Shown here piece after piece: positions 17,442 to 27,261 of a stretch of DNA of 64,000 bases. Position 1 is the stretch's first letter. Each line of letters begins with the position of its first letter. A program made the position numbers and the translations under genes. The notes below the pieces were generated by a model, which was not told the DNA's origin, did no database searches, and worked only from the letters and a program-made list of their open reading frames with translations. Source of the stretch: Oscillatoriales cyanobacterium (GTDB lineage: Bacteria > Cyanobacteriota > Cyanobacteriia > Cyanobacteriales > Microcoleaceae); NCBI GenBank assembly GCA_004292955.1, contig RDXX01000015.1, positions 238,892-302,891 of the forward strand. Direction: 5' to 3'.

Positions 17442-20400
17442 ATGGACGAACAGCGTCGCGAAACTGATGTTAATATGCTCCGAGCGCTGCTGGAAAATCC
17501 TGTGGACTCAGGAATAGATTTGATTTTGAGGACTGACTCAAAGTCGATCGACTTTGGGTTTGTGCAAATGCTGTACTTGGAAGAGCCGGCACTGACACGA
17601 GACAGCTTGCTCAAAGCTGCAAAATTCTTTCAAAGGACGATCGCACCCTTAGAATCTGCTAAGAGCAATGCTAAATTGCCCGGAACCGGGGCAGCATATC
17701 TGGCTTTTTTAGCAGAAGTATTGCAAGCAGTGGCGCGCAACCCTGATTCGCAGCACGTGTACGCGCTGCTGAGAAACAATTTAGACAAACTCGACCAGAA
17801 TTTCGCAGATTTGCTGCGCCGCTGGGCAACTTTGGTACTCCCTACTGCCCCAGAATCAGAGGCGAGGCGCATTGCGGCCCTAATTGGCAATCTGAGCAAC
17901 AAAATTGGGCGGTTTCCCCTCGGTAGCAAGGCGAATAACTTGGAAATCGAAATCGCCGGTTACGAAACCGTGGCTAAGGTGTTTACCCGCAAAGACTTTC
18001 CCCAAGAGTGGGCAGTCATGCAAAATAATCTGGGCAATGCTTATACCGATCGCCCCAAAGGCGATAAGGCTCAAAATATCGAACAAGCCATTGCTTGCTT
18101 TGCTAATGCCCTGCAAGTGCGAACTCGCGAACAGTACCCGGAACAGTGGGCGACGCTGCAAAACAATCTGGGAAACGCTTATAGCGAGCGCCTCAGGGGA
18201 GATGCGGCCGAAAATCTCGAAATTGCGATCGCCTGCTATCAAAACGCCCTACAAGTTCGCAACCGCGAGGGTTTCGGAGGAGATTGGGCAAGCACTCAAA
18301 ACAATCTCGGCCGCGCTTACAGCCGCCGACTGCGGGGCGACAAAGCCCAAAATCTCGAACAGGCAGTCGTTTGCTACCACAATGCCTTGCAAGTCTACAA
18401 CCGCAAGATGTTTCCCCGGCGCTGGGCGACGACTCAAAATAATTTAGCAAATGCTTACTATGATTTCCTGCGGGGGAATCGGGCAGAAAATCTCGAATAC
18501 GCTGTCAACTGCTACCAGAGAGCTTTGCAAGTGCGGACTAAGGAAGCTTTTCCGCTGCAATGGGCGACGACTCAAAGGAATTTGGGCCGGGTGTTTATCG
18601 ATCGAATTAAGGGCGAAGGAGTCGAAAATCTGGAAATGGCACTCACCTGCTTTCAAAATTCTTTGCAAGTCTACACTCGCATCAAATTTCCCGAAGCCTG
18701 GGGTTCGATCCAAACTTACCTCGGCAGGATCTACAGTCTGCGGGTGAAAGGGGAAAAAGCGGAAAATCTGGAAATGGCGATCGCCTGCTATCAAAATGCT
18801 TTGCTCTTTTGCAACCGCCAAAAAACTCCCGAACGCTGGGCAATGCTCTGTGCCTACCTCGGACGCGCTTTCAGCCAACACGTGAAAGGCGAAAAAAACC
18901 GCAATCTCAAAAGCGCGATCGCCTGTTATCAAAATGCAGCCCAAGTCTACACCAAACACGGATCTCCCCACCGCTGGGCCATGCTGCAAATTTATCTGGG
19001 CCGAGCTTTTTCGGAACTGACGGAGACGGAAAACTCGTCTCGCATCGAAAGCGCGATCGCCTGCTATCACAGTGCCGGCCAAATCTACACTCGCGAAACC
19101 TATCCCCACCGTTGGGCACAAATTTTATTTTATTTGGGTGAAGCTTACCGAAGGCGAGGCGAGTTGCTGCGCGCCTACGGCGTTTTTACTACTGCTGTCG
19201 ATACTGTGGAGTTCTTGCGGAGCGAAGTTGGGGTTGATGCGGCCGATTTGGGCGATCGGGGAAGTAACTCAAAAGCCAAATTAGTCAGCACCTGGAGAGG
19301 ACTCTATAAATCCCTCGTACAAGTTTGCCTAGAACTCGGCCCGGGCCAGCCGGAATATTACGCTAAAGCCCTGGAATACGCTGAACGCCACAAAAATCGG
19401 AATTTGGTAGAACTCCTGGTTAAATCCCCCCTGACCCCAAAAGGCGACATTCCGGCAGCGGTACGCAGCGAGTTGGAGTCATTGCAACTGGAAATAGCAA
19501 GGGAACAGCGGCAGCAACAACAGCGACAACCCGAACCCAGCACTAGCTTGATTTCTGAGGGCGACAGCCCTGGTTTGAACAGCGGTTCTCTGATGCCGAA
19601 CTCCGATTTTATGCACTTAAATCAATTGTGGCGGCAGTTTGATGGGTTGATTGCGCGCGAGGTGCAGGCAAACGACCCTTTCTTCAGCTTAGCTCGCAAA
19701 GTTGAACCCATTACTTTCGAGCAAATTCGCCAATTGTTGCCTGATGCCAATTGTGCTGCTGTGGTGTGGGCGAGTTTGGAGGATTTGGTAGTGGCTTTTG
19801 TGGTGGTGAAGAGTGCAGAATATCCCGCCGTTCACCTCTGTGCCGCGGGAAATGCTTTAGCTGCCGAAACTTGGGCCGGAGAGTACCTCAGCGCTTATTC
19901 CGAGCAAAAAGGTCGCTGGATCAATCATCTCCCGGCTCGCCTCAAACGCTTGGCCGCGCTGTTGGAAATCGATCGAGTGGTGGCGCTGATTCCGGAAAAT
20001 TGCGATCGGCTAATTGTGGTGCCGCACCGATTTTTGCACGCTTTGCCGCTCCATGCTTTGCCTTTGGGGGTGAGAGACGGGTTGGAGGACACCGGGGCAA
20101 TTTTCAGGTCTCATGGCGGCGATCGCAGCGGTTTCGATCTGTTGGATACGCACAACAGTTCGGATTTTTCTCACAGTTCGTCCTTTGGGGAAATTTCACC
20201 TCCTCCTGCTTATTTGATCGATCGATTTGCCGGAGGAATTCGCTATGCTCCTAGCTGCCAGCTATTGCGGTTGAGACAAATCGCGCGCAGCGCAGCTATC
20301 GGCCGCTACAGACCGAATTTGCAGCACCTCTTGGCAGTTCCCACTTTCAGCAGAGATGCGCTTTACAGCAACCTGGAAATCGGCAATATTTCCCAGTGTT

Positions 20401-21071
20401 TTTCCAGTACAGAAATTTTGCGGCAGAAGCCAGCAATTAAAGAGGCTTTTTCTCGATCGATATCTGTAAATGATGGGAATTCATCCGCGAAAATAGGACA
20501 AGTGCAGCAGAAAAAATGCGCTCACTTTGCTTGTTTGAGCGTGCTTGATTTCGCTTTCCCGCTCAAATCAGGCGTATTTGTGAGAAATGATACTATGACT
20601 TTGGAGGAAATTTTTAATTTCGATTGTCGGCAATACTTTTTAGTTACTTTATCGGCTTGCGAAATTGCAGCAGGCTCAGTCAGCGGTACTGAAGATTTTG
20701 TCGGTTTGTCCGCGGGTTTGTTGTATGCTGGCACATCTAGTGTTGTCAGCAGCCTGTGGAAAGTGAATGATGTTTCAACGCTGCTGCTGACGAGCAAGTT
20801 TTATGAAAATCTCGGGCGTTTTCCTCGATTGCAAGTGGGAGATGTGGCGCGATCGCTTGCGGAGGCTCAAAGGTGGCTGCGGGATTTGACAGGCGAGGAA
20901 TTGGAGGTGTTGCTGGCGGATTTTCAGCCTCAAATTTCGCAAATGTTCGATCGGCTTTCACAAAGTTCTCGCCTGATTGCTGAAGCATCTTTACAGCAAA
21001 TTCGCAACCGCAAACCCTGTCCTTTTGCCAATCCTTATCACTGGGCAGCTTTTACTGCTGCTGGAGTTTAG
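17442..21071 (+). CDS. TPR-CHAT protein with altered catalytic His
   Basis: A 1209-residue protein. After ~170 residues of helical N-terminus come nine tetratricopeptide-like units of ~46 residues (about 176-590), each built on the pattern W-(A)-(n)-NLG-A-Y and ENLE-AI-CYQNAL. A Ser/Gln-rich linker follows, then a CHAT domain (~770-1205). Its Cys segment is intact (LSACEIAAGS, Cys 1073), as are SSLWKVND and the FANPYHWAAF ending. In place of the family's HFACHG, however, it reads HFACLS, putting Leu at 1032 about 40 residues before the Cys. So it may be a pseudo-protease or use another residue. TPR-CHAT proteins act as proteases or scaffolds in cyanobacterial and defence signalling. It stands alone; the start ATG has no strong ribosome-binding site. 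Confidence 0.88.
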   Translation: MDEQRRETDVNMLRALLENPVDSGIDLILRTDSKSIDFGFVQMLYLEEPALTRDSLLKAAKFFQRTIAPLESAKSNAKLPGTGAAYLAFLAEVLQAVARNPDSQHVYALLRNNLDKLDQNFADLLRRWATLVLPTAPESEARRIAALIGNLSNKIGRFPLGSKANNLEIEIAGYETVAKVFTRKDFPQEWAVMQNNLGNAYTDRPKGDKAQNIEQAIACFANALQVRTREQYPEQWATLQNNLGNAYSERLRGDAAENLEIAIACYQNALQVRNREGFGGDWASTQNNLGRAYSRRLRGDKAQNLEQAVVCYHNALQVYNRKMFPRRWATTQNNLANAYYDFLRGNRAENLEYAVNCYQRALQVRTKEAFPLQWATTQRNLGRVFIDRIKGEGVENLEMALTCFQNSLQVYTRIKFPEAWGSIQTYLGRIYSLRVKGEKAENLEMAIACYQNALLFCNRQKTPERWAMLCAYLGRAFSQHVKGEKNRNLKSAIACYQNAAQVYTKHGSPHRWAMLQIYLGRAFSELTETENSSRIESAIACYHSAGQIYTRETYPHRWAQILFYLGEAYRRRGELLRAYGVFTTAVDTVEFLRSEVGVDAADLGDRGSNSKAKLVSTWRGLYKSLVQVCLELGPGQPEYYAKALEYAERHKNRNLVELLVKSPLTPKGDIPAAVRSELESLQLEIAREQRQQQQRQPEPSTSLISEGDSPGLNSGSLMPNSDFMHLNQLWRQFDGLIAREVQANDPFFSLARKVEPITFEQIRQLLPDANCAAVVWASLEDLVVAFVVVKSAEYPAVHLCAAGNALAAETWAGEYLSAYSEQKGRWINHLPARLKRLAALLEIDRVVALIPENCDRLIVVPHRFLHALPLHALPLGVRDGLEDTGAIFRSHGGDRSGFDLLDTHNSSDFSHSSSFGEISPPPAYLIDRFAGGIRYAPSCQLLRLRQIARSAAIGRYRPNLQHLLAVPTFSRDALYSNLEIGNISQCFSSTEILRQKPAIKEAFSRSISVNDGNSSAKIGQVQQKKCAHFACLSVLDFAFPLKSGVFVRNDTMTLEEIFNFDCRQYFLVTLSACEIAAGSVSGTEDFVGLSAGLLYAGTSSVVSSLWKVNDVSTLLLTSKFYENLGRFPRLQVGDVARSLAEAQRWLRDLTGEELEVLLADFQPQISQMFDRLSQSSRLIAEASLQQIRNRKPCPFANPYHWAAFTAAGV

Positions 21072-22356
21072 TCAGTTGACAGTTGATAGTTGACAGTTGA
21101 CAGTTGTCATTAATTATAGCCCAGATTCCGCAGATATTTAAACAGAATTGATGGTTGTCAAGTTGAAATATTCAAGCCTGAAATATTTATCCAGCAAGCA
21201 TTTCAGGCTTTTTTGGTTAAAAAATATTGAGTCAGGATAAAAGAGGTAAAAACCATGAATGATCCTCAAGGAGCCATAACGCTCTTTCGTCACTTTCATG
21301 AGAGTAAATTCTCGAAGACACGACAGCAAAGGATCTCTTCCCAAACGATCCCAACAAAGGAAGGTGTTAGAAAATCGCTCCACAAAGCCATACTAGATAA
21401 GCATTATCAAATTATGGTCATATTTTTACTGTCTGAGAGTGATGAAGGAGCGATAACAGTCCTAAATTTAGGCTATTTAGGAATACTAGGGCGTCGGTTC
21501 AGTAAAAGAAATTGACACTCCTCGGCATAGTATGTATGTTGATGTAGACCTTGGCCCGGCGTTGCATGAGGACAAAAAAAATGGTTGGCGATCGCGATCT
21601 ACTGTCGCCCTCATGCGAGAACCCCTACATAATACATATTTCGTTCTTTTTGTCAAAATATTCTACTGTACCGACGCTCTAGTATGAGAAATTAGGTTAA
21701 GAAATCAACAAATAAACCGACAATACGGTCGGTATTTCAGATGTTTTAAGCCGTACACTTAGTCAATCTAAATGGAGCCGAACAGGTGAGCAACTTAACA
21801 AAAAACAGGATATATTGCAATACCGTTTACTTAAGACCGCCCTGAGGGTAAAACCCTATGAGAAATAGATACGGAGATTGCTTTCCTTCGGATCGCGAAA
21901 GCTAACGTTCCTCTCTTCGGACTATTCTAAGTAAACCGTATTGGGATATATTGAATTATTTAGGAAACGTTTGCAGTGAATATTTTTTAATAGTTGAAGA
22001 TGGATAAGGATGAAAATAAACCTGAGAATATAGTTGAATAAATCCCAATAATTAGCAAGGCAAAAATCATGTTGCCGGAATTGTGATATCTAATTTATGG
22101 CAAATTAGCTCAAAGATTCCACAAATGAATATATTAGGAAATATCTGTAAATTCAAAATTCTTGTATATCTCAAAAATCTGACAATAATGATACCAAAAG
22201 TAGAAAAGGTAGGCGCAGATGTTTTTCATACAGTGAATATATGAAAAACCTTAATCATCAAAGCCAGAACTGCGGAATGTGGGCTAAAAACTCTTTCTTA
22301 AAAAAATAGGGCAAGCCTAAGCCCGCCCTACAAATCAGATTAAATCACTTTACACA
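21072..22356. other. 1.3-kb gap; short repeats and a MITE-like element
   Basis: A short TTGACAG heptamer run begins at 21072. A frame at 21255-21515 (86 codons) has no recognisable features. Around 21540-21660 a GCATGAGG...CCTCATGC pair (about 21563 and 21610) forms a long-range inverted repeat. The clearest item is the terminal-inverted-repeat element at 21808-21953. The last 90 bases run into the petH stop. No RNA gene was recognised. Confidence 0.5.
21808..21953. mobile_element. MITE-like element with ~27-bp terminal inverted repeats
   Basis: The left end (GGATATATTGCAATACCGTT at 21808, continuing TACTTAAG) and right end (CTAAGTAAACCGTATTGGGA at 21927, continuing TATATTG) are imperfect inverted repeats. 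The ~90-base core contains GATTGCTTTCCTTCGGATCG followed by CGAAAGCTAACGTTCCTC. The reverse complement of this core closely matches the repeat at 31690-31738. No ORF is present, so mobilisation would need a transposase elsewhere. Confidence 0.6.
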
Positions 22357-24600
<2,244 letters not shown>

Positions 24601-25605
24601 ATGACCAGTAAGCCGGATCGCGTGGTTTTAATTGGCGTAGCCGGAGACTCCGGTTGCGGAAAATCTACTTTTTTGCGCCGATTGACAGATTTGTTCGGGG
24701 AAGATTTCGTAACTGTAATCTGCCTCGACGACTATCATTGTCTCGATCGCAAGCAACGCAAGGAAACAGGGATTACCGCCCTTGACCCCAGAGCGAACAA
24801 TTTTGACCTGATGGCCGAGCAAATGAAAGCGCTCAAAGAAGGTCGGGGAATAGACAAGCCGATTTACAACCACGAAACCGGTCTGCTCGATCCTCCTGAG
24901 CGGGTAGAGCCGAATCACGTGATTGTGATTGAGGGGTTGCACCCCCTTTACGACGAGCGAGTGAGAAATCTCATCGACTTCAGCGTCTACCTCGACATCA
25001 GCGACGAAGTAAAAATTGCTTGGAAAATCCAGCGCGACATGGCGGAACGGGGCCACCGTTACGAAGACGTGCTGTTTGCGATCAATGCTCGCAAACCAGA
25101 TTTCACAGCGTACATCGACCCACAAAAGCAATATGCTGACGTGGTAATTCAAGTATTGCCGACTAACTTGATCAAAGATGACAAAGAACGGAAGGTTCTG
25201 CGCGTCCAAATGATCCAGCGCGAAGGTATCGCCAACTTTGAACCTGCGTATTTGTTTGACGAAGGTTCGACAATTAACTGGATTCCTTGCGGCCGCAAAC
25301 TGACTTGTTCCTATCCCGGAATTAAGATGTACTACGGCCCAGATGCTTTCTACGGCCACGAAGTCTCGATTTTGGAAGTAGACGGTCAGTTCGAGAATCT
25401 CGAAGAAGTGATTTACATCGAAAGCCACTTGAGCAAGACTTCTGCGAAATACGAAGGCGAGTTGACTCACCTGTTACTCCAACACCGCGAATATCCTGGT
25501 TCCAACAATGGAACTGGTTTATTCCAAGTATTGGTGGGATTGAAGATGCGGGCGACTTACGAAAAGTTGACTGCAAAAGAATCAAAAGTTGCTGTTAGTG
25601 TTTAG
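24601..25605 (+). CDS. prk: Phosphoribulokinase
   Basis: Makes ribulose 1,5-bisphosphate from ribulose 5-phosphate and ATP in the Calvin cycle. The 334 residues carry the P-loop GVAGDSGCGKSTF, VICLDDYHCLDR, NHETGLLDPPE and IVIEGLHPLYD. Cys19 in the P-loop and Cys41 are placed as the redox-regulated pair that thioredoxin and CP12 act upon in the cyanobacterial/plant enzyme. The start has AGAGGGAAACT upstream. Eleven bases after the stop a tnpB element begins; its presence separates prk from the terminator at 26941. Confidence 0.96.
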   Translation: MTSKPDRVVLIGVAGDSGCGKSTFLRRLTDLFGEDFVTVICLDDYHCLDRKQRKETGITALDPRANNFDLMAEQMKALKEGRGIDKPIYNHETGLLDPPERVEPNHVIVIEGLHPLYDERVRNLIDFSVYLDISDEVKIAWKIQRDMAERGHRYEDVLFAINARKPDFTAYIDPQKQYADVVIQVLPTNLIKDDKERKVLRVQMIQREGIANFEPAYLFDEGSTINWIPCGRKLTCSYPGIKMYYGPDAFYGHEVSILEVDGQFENLEEVIYIESHLSKTSAKYEGELTHLLLQHREYPGSNNGTGLFQVLVGLKMRATYEKLTAKESKVAVSV

Positions 25606-25615
25606 AACTCTGACT

Positions 25616-25760
25616 TGACATCCACCCCGACCTGAAGGTGCGGGGATTCCCAATCATCGCTAATTGGGTTTCTGCTTCATAGCACCAGCCTTCCGAGACT
25701 TACTCTCTTCGGGTCTTACAGTTGCTCCGCAGACTGAAACGGCTAGCCCAGCCGCCAAAA
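25616..25760 (-). ncRNA. Probable omega-RNA at the right end of the tnpB element
   Basis: In this family the guide RNA scaffold comes from the 3' end of tnpB plus the right-end hairpin, and the guide is read from flanking DNA. By position the scaffold would span about 25616-25760 on the minus strand, with the guide running into the 3' end of prk (below 25616). Assigned from family rules and the hairpin only; exact ends cannot be set by eye. Confidence 0.35.
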
Positions 25761-26829
25761 TGTTCTTTGCAGCATTGATGTCACGATCGTGGTTTGTCCC
25801 GCACTTGGGACACTCCCACTCGCGAATATTCAACGGCAATTTCTCAACAATGTGACCGCAGTTTCCACAGCGCTTAGAGCTGGGAAACCAGCGGTCTATT
25901 TTTATTAATTCACGCCCGTACCAATCGCATTTGTAACTTAGCTGGCGAATCAATTCACCCCAACTAGCATCGCTGATGGCAAGAGCTAACTTATGGTTTT
26001 TCACCATATTCTTGACAGCCAAATCCTCAACTACAATCGTTTGGTTTTCACGAACGAGTTGAGTCGTTAGCTTGTGCAAGAAATCTTTACGCACATCGAC
26101 TATCTGTGCGTGGACTTTTGCCACCTGTCTCCGGGCTTTTTCCCGATTGTTGCTTCCCTTTTGCTTGCGTGCTAACGTTTTTTGCTTTCTTTTTAACTTT
26201 TTGCGAAGTCTCTTAAAGTGTTTGGGATTGGCGATTTTATCGCCGTCGCTAGTAGCAATCAAACTCGTAATCCCCACATCCAATCCGATAGTTTTATCTG
26301 TTTTTGGAAATGGTTGGATTTTATAGTCGTCTACTAATATGGATACAAACCAAAGCCCAGCAGGCGTTAATTTCACTGTAATCGTAGACGGAATGCACCC
26401 TTGGGGAATTTGTTTGCTCCAGCGGATAGGTAGTGGCTCGTTACATTTAGCCAAAAATACCTGTCCGTTTTTCCAGCGGAAGGCAGATTTGGTAAATTCA
26501 GCACTGCCACCGTTATGCTTTTTCTTGAAATTAGGATATTTGGCTCGTCCTGCAAAGAAGTTGGTGAACGCTGTCTGAAGGTGGCGCAAGCCTTGTTGAA
26601 GAGGTACGCAGCTAACTTCATTCAAGAAATCAAGTTCTTCCTCTTTCTTCCAGTTCGTCAGCATAGAGGAAGTTTCGCTGTAGCCAACTCTTTCTTGGCG
26701 TTCGTACCAAGATTCCGTGCGGTAAGTCAAAGCCTTGTTGTACACTAGCCGGGTACAGCCCATTGTCCGTCGCAAGAGGTTTTCTTGCTCGCTGGTGGGA
26801 TAGAATCGGTAGCGATAGGCTTTTTCCAT
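25660..26829 (-). CDS. tnpB: TnpB RNA-guided endonuclease
   Basis: RNA-guided nuclease of IS200/IS605 elements, ancestor-like to Cas12. From the ATG at 26829 the protein is 389 residues: MEKAYRYRFYPTSEQENLLRRTMGCTRLVYN (N-terminal RNA/DNA-binding part), then the split RuvC nuclease with DVG in GLDVGITSLIA (first Asp), VVEDLAVKNM (Glu) and HDRDINAAKNI (last Asp), and a zinc ribbon CGNCG...CPKCG. All three acidic residues and four cysteines are intact, so it is probably active. The upstream extension to 27003 reads through the left end and is not part of the protein. It is antisense to prk transcription. Confidence 0.9.
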   Translation of the reverse strand: MEKAYRYRFYPTSEQENLLRRTMGCTRLVYNKALTYRTESWYERQERVGYSETSSMLTNWKKEEELDFLNEVSCVPLQQGLRHLQTAFTNFFAGRAKYPNFKKKHNGGSAEFTKSAFRWKNGQVFLAKCNEPLPIRWSKQIPQGCIPSTITVKLTPAGLWFVSILVDDYKIQPFPKTDKTIGLDVGITSLIATSDGDKIANPKHFKRLRKKLKRKQKTLARKQKGSNNREKARRQVAKVHAQIVDVRKDFLHKLTTQLVRENQTIVVEDLAVKNMVKNHKLALAISDASWGELIRQLSYKCDWYGRELIKIDRWFPSSKRCGNCGHIVEKLPLNIREWECPKCGTNHDRDINAAKNILAAGLAVSVCGATVRPEESKSRKAGAMKQKPN

Positions 26830-26940
26830 ATCTTCACAGCCTAACACGTCTTTTGTGATATTAGCTCTGTGTTGTATGTTTTTGTAAAGCCGTCGAGCGA
26901 AGGACGGGGTTTCCACCCACTTTTTTTGATGAAAGATTTG

Positions 26941-26967
26941 AGAGGCGCGAGTGCGCCTCTTTTTTTT
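26941..26967 (+). terminator. Rho-independent terminator, probably the displaced prk terminator
   Basis: AGAGGCGC and GCGCCTCT pair around GAGT and are followed by seven further T on the plus strand. The only upstream plus-strand gene is prk, 1.3 kb away, with the tnpB element between. Confidence 0.8.
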
Positions 26968-27261
26968 GTGGGTGAAATGAACGGCAGATGGTGATATTGG
27001 CACAGCGAATAATTAAGGCGTAATACGGTTCATTTAAGAACTATCTGACTTTTTAAAAATGCCTGTATTGCCTATGAAATCGTGAGACGAAATTCGTAAA
27101 AAATCTTTAAGCCAAGCCTATTGAGTTAGGGTAGAGTATTTGGCAATAGAGAGTTTAAAAATGTTTTTCCGGCTTGATTGAGGGAAGTTCTACTTTTTTG
27201 AATTATCTAATTTGATGCAACCCTGTGTGAATATCGATTAAGAATGCCAAAAACTTTACTG

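Larger units (their letters stand above)
25616..26925 (-). mobile_element. IS200/IS605-type element carrying only tnpB
   Basis: The element runs on the minus strand. Its right end lies near 25616-25650, with a CCCCGACCT/GGTGCGGGG hairpin at 25625-25645 and a terminal TTGACA-like tip. Its left end lies near 26885-26925, with a CCGTC/GACGG subterminal hairpin (about 26890-26908). Only tnpB is present, with no tnpA, so it depends on a transposase in trans. The boundaries are estimated from the hairpins and the sharp change from prk 3' sequence; no target duplication is expected for this family. Confidence 0.7.

Noticed and set aside
21255..21515. 86-codon plus-strand frame between the TPR-CHAT gene and petH
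   Set aside because: No recognisable features, overlaps an equally plausible antisense frame, and lies in repeat-bearing sequence.
25660..27003. 447-residue TnpB starting at 27003
   Set aside because: The first 58 residues read through the left end of the element and the terminator; the family start is at 26829.
27004..27261. Possible RNA gene or promoter between tnpB's flank and the NRPS gene
   Set aside because: AT-rich, but no tRNA-like cloverleaf, terminator or box could be identified.
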